Origin: Odontesthes bonariensis
Lineage: Eukaryota > Chordata > Actinopteri > Atheriniformes > Atherinopsidae
Assembly (NCBI RefSeq): GCF_027942865.1
Contig: NC_134510.1
Span: 15,156,743-15,220,742 of the forward strand
DNA: 64,000 nt
Direction: 5' to 3'
In this document: positions 22,741 to 51,746 of the stretch, piece by piece
Layout of the letters: each line of letters opens with the position of its first letter
How positions within the stretch are numbered: position 1 is the stretch's first letter
Program-made: the position numbers and the translations under genes
The notes under the pieces: model-generated
Told to the model about the DNA's origin: nothing
Seen by the model: only the letters and a program-made list of their open reading frames with translations
The model's database searches: none

Positions 22741-25700
22741 CTAGTCTTCAGAAACGGACAAAGATTTCCTGACGCTACGTGATGGCTCCCAAACCTCACT
22801 GTCGTCTGTTTCATCGCCGTCATCCTCCTCCTCCTCTTCTTCATCCTCATCATCTTCTTCTCCCAACCCCGTGCCGGTCTGCTCCTCGATGGCCACTGAC
22901 GTTTCTCCCTGCGTCCCCTCGTGCTCCTGTGCGCCTTTGTCTCCGTCTGTTCTCCCCACAGCCGGCTCGAGGAAGGGATCTAAGCCCACGTCCAAGCGCC
23001 GCTGGACCTCTGCAAACCACTCCCGCACCTTTTGACAGACAAAGGTACGCCTTAACTGGGTGTTGACTGCAGGTCGTGTACTCATGTACTTCACGGAATT
23101 TGTGCAAGTTTCAGCTGATGAAAGGCTAAGGCCCAGGTGTTGCTATTAATAACATATGACTTTCTTGCCTTTGCTTAGTTGCTTAATTACAGATTCTCAT
23201 CAGCAATAAGTTCACTTAAGAAGGAAACGTGATAGTAATGCTCAAGTACTTCGTCTAATGTTTTATATCCAGACTTAGAAATCCAATTTGTCACTGAATG
23301 CACCAGCATTTAAGCAGCCGTTTAAGCGCAGAACGATGGAGCGACAGTAAATCCCAGGATTGGCAGCGTCAGTATGAGATGGAGGAATAACAACATGTTT
23401 TTTGGACTGTTTTTGCCCAAAAGGTTACTTCAGCCTTTCAATCTGTGGTGCGCTGTGTCACCAGTTAAACAAATGACTCGTGACATTGCGCTTACGAGTG
23501 TGATCAATAACAGTTGTCCATGACAAAACTCCAGATTAGGGAAATGTATGTATTTGAGAATAAAACTGCCCATAAATTTGCTGGTGTCCTGCTGTCAGAT
23601 CTCAGATTAGGTACTGTATGCTCTCTCATATGGTAATAATGTTGGTTGAGGGGTACTGAATTTAATTTGAGTCCAAATTTATATTCGCATTGTAGCTCCA
23701 AACTGTAGGACAGGTCTCAATTAGAAAACATGAGAGAGGGCTGGAGTGGAGTCGAGGTGCTCATTCATGCCCTGAAACCAAATGCTATGAAAAGAGCTGA
23801 AACTTCATGGCTTTGAAGGGAGGTGTCGTACTGTATCTCTGCTATTTTGACCAAACCATGTCACAAACAGTTCTTTAATGCCTCGGGAGAAGGGTGTCAC
23901 TTTGAGAAAAACAAACAAAAAAAAGCATCATGTTTCCTTTTAAAAATCAAAACGAAGGCGAATAAAGGTGAAGGTTTGAAGATGGGTGTGGTTCAACTCA
24001 TCCCTACAGAGTAAAGATGTAGTAATGAGTTCCCTTAACGGGCTTAGCACCTGGATTGATCCTATTACAGGAATACACGCTTTTTCATGTAGTTAGGCTA
24101 AAGTAAGTTCAATCAAATAAATCTTTGGGGCAGATGTTATCCTTCAACAATGACAAACTTGAAATCAAGTCGCATTTAAAATCTACAACCTGTGATAGAA
24201 AAGAGCACACATGGAAATAGATGGATGGACCGTATGGATCATTGTCTTGTGTTTCCCACAGAATGAGACTGTACTCGTGGGTGCTGGCGGAGGGGAGTGG
24301 TACATCACAATTGTATTTCATTTAATCTTACAACATATCTTTTGTCATTATTCAATATTTTTACTCATTGTTATTTATGCTGCAACAGAAAACCCGTAAG
24401 ATTGTCCAGTGTTTCCAGTTCATTCTGCCACTCACTGAACAGACTGCGCTTGAACAGAACTTAATTCTGAATTTCTAATGGTAATGCAGTTATACTGGGT
24501 CTCCCTGTCCGTGTTTGAAACCGAGAAAGCAGGAATGACAGACAGTCTTACACAGAAGAAAATTACAGTTTGTTCATAGCGTTGCCATATTTTTTGCTGG
24601 GTGCTCTTTTTAAGAAAGAAAAAAAAAGAAAAATAAGTGCTGAAAGCTTCTGAGAAGAGGTCTTAAAGTTGCTAAACAAAGCTGGAAACAATGCTGAGCA
24701 TTCTTACTTTGACTGCGTCTTGATCCAGTGTGTTTGCATTAAGCGTGCGGGGGCTGATGTACTATGTGTGATAGAAAAAGATGGGTAGGAGGCTGAATGA
24801 AAATTCTGTATGTAGCTTTAAACTATTTCAATTCACCGCTTTGGGTTGTAAATAATAAAGATTTGTGAGAGGGTTGTCAAACATATTTGGGTAGCCTGTC
24901 CAAGAACTAACACTGTGTGGGAAACTCTGACCTTTTGTGGATCAGCCAGCAAGGGAAATGGAGCCACAATAAAATGTAATTTTCAGATAAAAAAAATATA
25001 TTACCTGTTCATAGCTCATGTTAGTCTTAGTGACAAGCTCATCCAGATCTTGCTCGTTGAGGAAGTGGTGCTTTAGATAGTATTCCTTCAGGACATCCCT
25101 ACCAGTCTTGAATTTCTTTGACGGGGCTGATTTGATAAGATCTGCACTGGAGGAGGCGGATCTCCTTGGCTGCTTCCTGGTTCGGGATCGCCCCCAACCA
25201 CGATTTCGACCACGTCTTTTTCGACCTCCGCTGCCGCCTCCCATTTTAGCACCACCTCCGCTGTTTGGTCCTTCGATGTTGCCACTTTGGTACTGAAAGA
25301 ACCATTTCAGGTTTCCATTTTTCCAGGAGTAGCGAGAGTCCCCGAACCAGCTGACAATGTAGGGGCGAGGAAGGCTGCTCTCCTCTGCCAGCTGGTCGTA
25401 CTCCTCTGGTGTGGGCCACTGGGTCCGCACAAAGGCACTTTTCAGAATATGGAGCTGTTCCGGAGACTTTTTACTTTTATCTTTTATGTCTTTCTTGCTG
25501 CTGCTGGGTAGCTGCTTACTGCGACTGCCAGGAGGAGTTTGACTTCCCCTTCGAGATGAGGTGGCTGGTAGAGGAGAGGTGCTTACCTCTCCTGTTTCTC
25601 CTCCCTCTCCTGTCTTTCCAGTGTCTGCCTCCATTTTTCCTCCCTCAGAGGACTCCGAGGAGGAAGTACTCACGGCTGGCATTTTTCGTCTCTCAGTGAA

Positions 25701-28700
25701 CCACGCGTCAATCTCCCTCCGTGTCAGTTTGGTCTCTGTTCTCAGACGATTTAATTCTTCGTCTGACGGAGTACTGCTCTTCTCAAAACTCTCCTCTAGC
25801 ACCACCAGCTGCTCTGGCGTCTTCTCCTTAAACTTCTGCAGGGTGAAGTCTGGGAAAGGGTTCCATGTTTTGGGTCGAGACTCCTTCTCCTTCACAGGAG
25901 GAGTGCGTGGCGGATGGGGAAAGATGGGGGTCTCATCGCTCGAGTCAATAACGATCGTGGTGTTTGCAGCACTGCTGGAGCCGCTCCCACCTCTGCCTCC
26001 TCCATCGTGGAAAACAATGACATGGCTGCTCTTGGAGTTGCGCTGGTTGTACCGGGTGTCACTGAACCACTTTTTGATCTCACCCTTTGTCAGATTGGTG
26101 AGTTTCATCAACCGGGCAATTTCTGCATCAGTAACAAAGTGATTTTTCAGGTAGCTAGCTTTCAGTTCTGCCAGCTGCTCTTTGGATTTCTTAGGTCGCA
26201 TGCTGAATGTGTCAGCACTGAGGGCCGAGTTCTCCTTAGAGAGAGAGGGGAAAAAGTTATCCATTAATCAAGTGTTTGTGCTGTGCAATGTCAAACACTG
26301 AAGTATCTAACACATGACCGGAGAAAGACAAAACAGCCACAGGTGAGACTGCTGCAACTTCCATGAATTCACAAATACAGTTACTACAAGCAGGAGTACC
26401 AATGTGGTCATTCTCTGCACCGACTGAGGTCTAGAAAAACATAAACTGGTATGCAGACAGCAAGAGTCAAGATATCTCTATCGTCCCAGAGGGCCAAGTT
26501 TTGGTGCAGCCAGAAGTAATACATATATACAAACCCGCATTCAGTGCCAGAGCTGAATGCGGGTACCAAGCAGAACCAGATCTAAGTGGTGTCCCAACCT
26601 GTGGAGACAGAGAGGGAGGCTGGACTGTGGTAGCCCGTTTCAGCTCACTGTTTGTTGGAGTGGGTTGACAGGAAACTCTACTGGAGCTCTGGGACTGACT
26701 GGGCAACCCTGCCACAGTCAGGGTGATGGGACTGGTCACTGGAAGATTCCCCCCTGGACCAACCTACAAGGTGTACATACAGAGGTGTACATGTCATTCA
26801 GGGTGATTGTGCTCACTGCTTACTCAACAAATCCTGTTTTCACTTTTTTAACTGCTTTTTGTCTTCAGGTACTTCTGTTGGTGGATACTTTTTGGCAAAG
26901 GTACCCTCCTTTTCTCTAAAATTTTATAAAATATAACCAATCCTTATTAGAAAAGCCAGTTCAGTATCTCTCAGTAGATTATCTAACATTACTGGAATTC
27001 AGGACTGTTGGTAAACCAAGTATTTATGGCAGTGGTCTGCAAAAAAAACAAACAAACAGCTGAACTAATGTGTGCAGGATTTACAATGATGTTTTCATGT
27101 TTATATGATCGAAAGGCAAAAAACCTGAGAGTCTAAGGTATATTGCAAAGTCCCCCCAAAAAATTGGCTCAAATGTAACACATGTTCATTCCTTACCTAC
27201 CTGTGTGAACACAAGGCCAGGCTGGCCCACTATCTGGCAGGTCTGCAGGATGGACTGCAGGCCGTTAGCAGCTGCTGACAGCTGGTGCGCAGGTATGACA
27301 GTGATGGTCTGAGGCACTGTATGCACGGTCCCGTTAAATTGTTTCCTTCTAGCCTCCTCCACTTCTTCTGGAGTCCAGCTGACGCCGTGTTTCAGTCGCT
27401 GGGCTGAGAACCAAACCTATGCAGGGATCACGTAAATATAACTGTAACGTTTACTTAAAAATGAAAGAGTATTAAGGGGTGTCAAGTTGCTCAACTGATT
27501 GAGCTGGAATCCCATTCTACAGAGGCTAAAGTTCCTCTACGCAGGAGTCCCGGCCCAGGCCTGTTGCTGCATTTCCTCACCTCTCTCTTTGCGGCCCTCC
27601 TGTAAAGCAACTTTACAATAAAAGCCACTGGAGTCGCCTGGGGGTGTTTCTGATTTTGTGACTGATTTTCCAAATTCCAATTCCAAGCGTCAGGCCCACC
27701 CTCGACGCTAGAGGGCCAGGGCTTTATGTGTGCAAGGGAGCTGGCATTGCAGAATACACCACTCTAACCAAGGTCACCATTCTCACAAGTGTCTTAGCTG
27801 ATTCTGCGATGCCAGCAAAATGTGTCTAAGCTTAAGTGTTTAAGGACCCATCTTTGAGACTCTGAGGTTGAAAGCATCGACCCTCCCTCTGACTCCTCGT
27901 ATCAGCTGAAGTACAACACAGCTGACTCTCTAAACTGTGCAATCCTTATATTAGAAGACAAAATATCACCTCAGTCCAAAAAAGTAATTTCTGTCTCAAC
28001 CATTTTCACATTTAAACATTAATATTAACACTTAACATTACATAAGTATTGCCTGTCAGATATAGTTATTAGACCTGAAAATCCATACTGGTCCATCAGT
28101 GATATTGTGATGTAAAATTTCAGCCACATCTACAAACTGACACAAACAGGTGAAAAATAAGATTAATCTACTCACACAAAAAAAATCATCATGCTTTTCT
28201 TTCCTTTTTTTTCTTTTTACCTTGATCTGCTCCTCAGTGAACTGTGTCTGTGCTGCCAGGCTGTTGATTTCTGCCATGGATGGGTAAGGAAACTTCTTGT
28301 AAGTGCTGCCCAGAAGGGGGTTGGTGTCCATAGCTGCACTGTAGGAGGGGATACTGCTGAGGGGAATCAGTAGCTGCGGCTGAGCGGCCGCCGCCGCTGC
28401 TGCACTCTGCTGGGCCTGGAAGGCAGAAAGCACCTGGAAGCAAGGAAAAGAGGGAGTGAACTGAGAAATACCGTGGCTGCTAATGTGACATACTGCTAAA
28501 GGTCAAATCATGCATGAGCTCTATTTGGCAAGTGACAGTCCGGTTGTATTGTTCCCTGAACAAAACATTCATCAACTGCAGGCCTGCTGTTAATGTTTAA
28601 CTTAATCCCGGCATCCTTTTTCCAAAATCTTCCAGAGGTTTTTCTGTCTCCAAGCTGCTGTCGAGTCTGGAAACATGTATTTGACTTTTCACATGCAGGT

Positions 28701-29579
28701 ATAAACATGGCAGTCTTACAACAAAGCCACTGAAAAATGTAACAAACACATAATAATCTCCATTCTTTACCTGTGCCAGGCCAGCAGGCAGAATAGTGGG
28801 GTTTAAAATGGATGATTTCCTCTGCTGTTCCGATGGCGAGCTGACCAGGAAGCCGCCTCCCCCAAACTTCATGGGGTCATGAAGAAACATCTCCACAGGT
28901 GTCATTGGTCCCAGTGGGGCTTCGATAGGCTCCTGCTCTCCACTCAACTCCCCATCAACACCTCCTGCCAGACCCTCTGCTGCCTCATCTGCTGATTTCA
29001 GGGACACGGCGATTTTCTTGGGTTCAGATTTGGTCTTCATCCTCATGATAGGAGTCTTGCTAAGAGAGATGGCAGAAACAGCTGCAGGGTCTGTTCCGCC
29101 CTCCTCACGCGAATCACTCGGCTGTTCCTGGATCGGCTGATCGCCAGTCGGATCCTCAGGAGGATCTGTGGTTCTGCACTTCAGTGAGGCGCTGATGACT
29201 GTGTTATCCTCAACAGTGGAAACACTTGCTTCATCTACAGTGGTGATCAGAACAGTTTGTTTGGGCATGTATTTCCAATGTGTTTTTTGTCAGTTTAGAT
29301 TTACAATAAGGTTGAGATGTCGGCCTAGAAAATGGCCTTGTTAATTATCCGTGACAGAGACTCACCTGCATCAGGTGGCGTGGGGACAACCACTACAGCG
29401 TGACCAAGCTCCGCTACAGTCGGTCCCCCCTCAGTTACCCCCTTCACTTTCCCCTCGTCCTTCTCATCCCCCGTCTCTTCCTCCTTTGTCCTTTCGGTTT
29501 TCTCTTCAACAATTTGCTGCTCCACCACATCAGAAGGCAGCACCATGCACGGTGTGGTGGATTTCCGGCGACTTGACAT
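22741..29579 (-). CDS. zhx1: Zinc fingers and homeoboxes protein 1 (zhx1), zinc fingers absent
   Basis: Seven coding exons, 929 residues: 29366-29579, 28771-29234, 28221-28433, 27201-27416, 26599-26763, 25005-26234, 22741-23028 (TAG). Family: nuclear transcriptional repressor that dimerises and binds NF-YA. The N-terminus [45 protein letters not shown] and the five homeodomains match human ZHX1. Approximate residues are HD1 262-318, HD2 437-495, HD3 560-615, HD4 695-750 and HD5 805-860; the acidic tail ends in a [14 protein letters not shown] motif. Human ZHX1 has two C2H2 fingers near residues 70-125. Here neither finger nor the needed Cys/His pairs is found in exons 1-2 or the 131-bp intron between them. 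An alanine run precedes HD1. Six introns interrupt the coding region, which in human lies in a single large exon. Synteny with c8orf76 and atad2 supports the name. Confidence 0.95.
27485..27645 (+). repeat. tRNA-derived SINE in a zhx1 intron
   Basis: Contains the signature order of a common fish SINE: a tRNA-like head with a B-box-like block, GGCCCAGGCCTGTTGCTGCA, a CACCTCTCTCTTTGCGGCC-type middle, and a tail with CAATAAAAGCCAC. Diverged from the usual consensus, so probably old. It lies between coding exons 3 and 4 of zhx1. Confidence 0.55.
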
Positions 29580-32500
29580 TGTCAAACCGAACAGTTCACT
29601 TCGACTTGAGGTAAAGACGATCTGTGGCCGAACTGTTGAGGTTCACATATTGTACGTAGATGAGCTCACATGCCAGGGTCCTGGATTTGCTGGTTTTCTG
29701 ATGGGAGAGACAAAACAAACACGACAAAGTCACACTTGGTGCTCGAGATTTTACGTTTAAATCAACGGTTGTTTAATTTGCTGCAACAAAGGGGAAATAT
29801 CGTGGGTGATAAGAGGCCAACATACAGAAAATATATTGTGTATTTCTATTTTGAGCCTTTTGAAATGGCTCTTTTGCATATATAGAATATCTGTCGCTTT
29901 TAGAAACACACTGTAACATTCTTCAAATTGATTGTAAATGTATTTACTCTTAATAAAAATCTATAGCTGCTTGTGACCAATAGTGTGATATGCTGTTATA
30001 TGCAAATAAAAAAATCATCTTCCAACTAACTGTAGGTAAATGAATCGGTGACAATGAGTAAATCATTAAAGTGGGTCCTGTCTGTGTACAATGAATAATT
30101 TGGGGGCTTTTTTCTGTGACTCAGAAAATTCCTTCAAGCTACTGCGCTTTGTAACAGACTAATTTTCAAAGACTAAATGACTACTTGACAAACATGATTC
30201 AAGTAAAGTGTTCACAACTAATTAATATCTAGAAAATCAGTATCCGGGGTTTCGGATTTAATGTCAAAGGCTCGAAAATCCTCAGTGAGTAACAGTAGGA
30301 ACCAGTCAGTAGGGAAAAAAAGAAAAGAAAAGACAGGGTCTCTTTGCTATTGAGCTGCGTTGTGTGTCATCATGCCGTCACCCTCTTGGCTCACGTTAGT
30401 AACACAGAGAGCTCACACAGAAAAGGAAGGATATGCACAATTTAGTGTTCTAATAAAGGACAAAAAGGTAAGGTGGGATGTGGAAGTGTGAAGCATCAGT
30501 AGGGTGAGAAAACAAAGGGATGTTGCCGTGTAAGGATGCAACACAAACTGTCCAGACCATGTGGGCAAGGAAGGTTGTCCAAAGAGATAAAAGTGGACTG
30601 AAAGAACAGGCTTCACTCTCCACCACAAAACTTAAATGACTAAGGCCTTCAGGTATATTTTTAAAAGGAGTATACCGCTGTATTATATCAAATTAAGAAT
30701 ACATGATTGACTTTCAAGCTAAACTTTTATCCAATTCCCTCACAAGAACAACTATGGGACATGAACACACAATGAAGAAAGGCAGAGGACTTTGGGGGCT
30801 GGGATTATTTCAGTAATGTTCGTAATAACCACATGAGAACATTACAAAAATAATTTGAGTAAGACAAGGACTACCCACATTTTAACTGATGACACACATT
30901 GCCTCCTTAAAACAAAACAAGTGCCTTTTCATTGATAGTAATAGCAGTTTTAACTCGATGGTTACAGTCGTGTGTACTAACAAGTCATGCACAGTGACAC
31001 AACAAATGTGTAAATATTCACCTGTAATACAACTGTATTATGCTTTGGTCCAACCTTTCATGTCTTGCTGCTGGTAAAAATCTGTGTCAGTTCATTATGC
31101 AGTGGTAACAACTGTGTTCACGATGCTGTGCTGCTCAGCCATCGTGATTTCATCTGAATTGAGTTAGCAGCATGATATTGTGGAGGTGTGAGCTAGCCAA
31201 TTCAAAATGATTAAAGTATGGACAAAGCAACCATTGTTTTTTTATATAAGGAGGTCTAAATTAGCTCTACAGCATCCAGTCAATAGATAATTTGGGCCAA
31301 CTAGCCAGTGTTAGCCGGGCCAGTCATTATCACTTCTGGCGGTAAACTTGCTACAACTACAGAAATGTGCACTGTGTTGCTACCAGGCTGTGGAGACGAA
31401 GCGTGGAGTGATTTCCTGAGTCTCGTCAGAACAGCCTCCAGGTTGTCTCTGGTGGGATCTGTCGGTGTTTCTCCTTCCCCAGGCTAACCATTCAGAACCA
31501 GCCTGGCCGGGGAGGCAGCAGCGTCAACGCTATTAGCGCTCGCGGGTCTCCCAAAACCCAGCCGAGTGACGGACAGACAGACGGACCGGTCTAACGGCTA
31601 GAGCTCTCGTTTGCAGATGCTGGAAACACCGGACATCTCTCTCCTCGTCGGAACAGGTTATTTTCCGCCAGAGGCGCGTCTTTGTGAAAGTTTAAACATC
31701 AAGCAGACGGCCAAGCAGCTATTCATGACTAGACCGTCGGTCCTGTGTTGTTTGCCGACCTAATTCTCAGATATTTTTTTTATCGACTGATTTTTTTTAA
31801 TGATCAAACGGCGTCATCATTCAATGTGATACGTCCTGACGTCATTCCTCGGCGACTTTCGGGGCTCTAAAAATTTAGGCAACTTGAAAAAAATGCCTAT
31901 TGTCATACTACTACAGCCAACATTTCAGGTGGTTGAGTAAACTATTAGAAGTCTACAAAGCAGTAGGGTGTTAAAAAGTGTGCAGAGGGCCGTAAAAAAC
32001 ATTCACTTTCCGTTACGGCTTTCTGCCAAGATGTCCTTAAATGACCTGTCGGGCCAGTTTGAGAAGCTACTTAAGGACACCATTGACGCTGCGCGTCTCC
32101 TTCATTAGAGCTGATTCAGTTTACGGCTGCTGTTCAGTCATTTCGGCTGCCTATTATTTAAATTTTTAATCATGTGATGCAAACGCTTAAAATACACTTA
32201 CAGCAATGCGAAAGTAAATAAAAAGGGGAGTTGAAGATTCTTTGAGTACAACTTGGAAAATTCATGATGCAGATTAATTGGCTACAAATATTTAAAATAA
32301 ATCTTGGTATGCATATGTACAGTATGTAACCTGCTTTGAATAAGCTGTTTACAAATGGAGATAGTGGCATTTATCTTGGGTCAGACGATACACCAGAGTA
32401 CTGGTATTTCTACAATACAACCATTCAGTTTCTTCAACTGAGGTCATCCCAGTTAAGCAGTTAGTTAATGCCAACATCTGCCAAATACCAGATACCCTGT

Positions 32501-33091
32501 TTTGGACAATGTTACACAAAACTTGATACATTTACTAACCTAGTTCATCCAAAAAGCGCAGATAATATTATCTAAATGTCCCAAAACTCTGGGTACTATT
32601 CTTTAAATGATCTTTTGAAATGGCAGTTGACATTTTCTCAGGCAGTCTGATTTTAAATCAACCACACAATGAAAGAAAACAATTACCGGCATATGGAAAC
32701 ATCTGTAGCGGGAACACACAGGAATTGAAAGTAAACAGAATCATTTCCAATCCAACTGTCACTTATAGTGGTCCATTGATAACGATTTGCTACAAATGAT
32801 GGGAAAGGTCAGATTATCAGTGGTGATGTTCTTCACAAAACACAAACATTTTATAGTCCCACAATTCTAGTTAGACTGACATTTTGAGCTCACATAAATG
32901 AAACAAACAAAGTAAAGATTTGGGGAAAGACATTTAATTACATATCAACAAAAAAATACGATTATACAAAGTGTAGGTTAAAGCACATATGTAATGTTTA
33001 CAGATTTCTATGAAAATAGAACCAATGTTTGTATATTTACACAGCTGAAAGGATGATGATCATTTTTAAAAATGATTTTCCTGTAGAAATG
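29580..33091. other. zhx1 5' region and atad2 downstream spacer
   Basis: Left part (29580 to about 31385) is probably the first, non-coding intron of zhx1. A GC-rich stretch at 31386-31720 looks like its promoter and 5' exon. A short plus-strand frame starts with ATG at 32031. The remainder is AT-rich and includes the atad2 3' UTR. No other coding sequence supported. Confidence 0.45.
31386..31850 (-). promoter_or_regulatory. Probable zhx1 5' exon and promoter with a CRE
   Basis: The only CpG-rich patch upstream of the zhx1 ATG. A minus-strand donor CAGCCTG|GTAGCAAC ends a possible untranslated exon near 31386. A full cAMP-response element TGACGTCA lies at 31837-31844. Assignment rests on base composition, donor and position; no start site is visible. 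Confidence 0.4.
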
Positions 33092-50383
<17,292 letters not shown>

Positions 50384-51746
50384 CTTGACTTTAGGTCGAA
50401 CGTTTATAAACACTAACTACGGAAAATCAGAGGGATTATCGGGGTTTATGGAAGCGCCAACATCGCTAGATAACGGTAAACATCCACCAGCTGACACACT
50501 CAGGCGTCTCACTAAACCCTTGATTTCTGGCGCCATAAACGTCATCGGAGGTTATGGGTAAGACGCGAGGAGCTGCCGCCGACAAAAATAGAGCTCTTGC
50601 TAAAAGTGTAAATTAAGTCCAAGTGTAAAAGCCACCTTACTTTTATCACACTAAAAGTAGTGTATGCTTGAATGGTCACCTATGTTGTCATTACTGAACA
50701 ACCAGCAGAAAATGTTAACACAAAAGCAAGCGGAAGAATACATCTACTATTTGAAAAGGTGTTCCGGTAAATGTCAGAGTGCTCTGTACTGAAAAGAGCG
50801 CGCTCATTTATGGACTCCTGACCACGTTTACTGTGCGATGCCATTTCAAAATAAATAAAATATCAATTTACAACAATGAGTCCATACCATGTCATCTTTT
50901 TTTATTTGGATAAGTGACACATACCATAAGAGAAAATACAAATTTAAGAATTGTTTCCAGCCTGAAAAAAAAAAAAAAAGAATACATTGTGTAAAACTGC
51001 TGTACAGGCAACCAGAACCTGTCTGTAAAATCTCAAAACTTTCTATTAGATCCTATGTAACGTCTGCCTCCAGTTTATCCACCATCCTGGTGTTTTAGGA
51101 TTGATGGAGATATCTAGATGACTTTTTGGAGGCTATAAGGCTAAGGCTTATTAAGTCTCATTACTAATCAAATTGCTTTTTGTACAATCATAGACCATAT
51201 GTCATCTTTAGGACAGCAGAACTTCAAATTAATTCATACTGCAATAGTGCTTGATTTCTAAACTCAGTGCAGTGCCTTTGCCACAGTAAAGAATGATAAC
51301 AAAACAAGGATTCAATGGAAGAGTTGAGATTTAACACATCAGATCCCCACATTCCTTTTCATTTGCACAGTAGCCAACTGCCACATTTCACAGTACTGGG
51401 GCATGTGTAGGTCAACAGGGTCAATTTGTTTTTATAACCTGAGTCTAACATCATAAAACCAACGGTTTAGTCAATGTATTTGTGAGGTGCAGCCACATTA
51501 TCTTAGCACAGTAAAAACTGTCAACAGACCAGTGGTCAGTAGCCAGTCTGATTCCGTCATTTTGGAATATAGTGAGGCCGCTGCAGGCATTCTCTGAGGT
51601 TTGTGGAACAGAAATGGGAAACCATAACACAACGAGATCAAACTATCTGAATAACTGTTTTGCAAAAATGTGAGACTATTGGCTACTGTGCCATTAACTA
51701 GGTCTTGACATGTGGCCACAGGTCTCAGCTGTCAGGGAGGATGTGT
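50384..51746. other. atad2 promoter and psma2 3' region
   Basis: The atad2 start codon sits in AAGATGGTG, close to a YY1 motif. TGGCGCCA at 50528-50535 resembles an E2F half-palindrome, which would fit the known E2F control of ATAD2. A minus-strand AATAAA at 50901-50906, about 840 nt past the psma2 stop, is the clearest poly(A) candidate for psma2. No other coding sequence seen. Confidence 0.45.

Noticed and set aside
25561-26142. 193-residue plus-strand open frame
   Set aside because: It lies wholly antisense to the large zhx1 homeodomain exon and its residues mirror the coding strand's codon bias. No splice sites or family.
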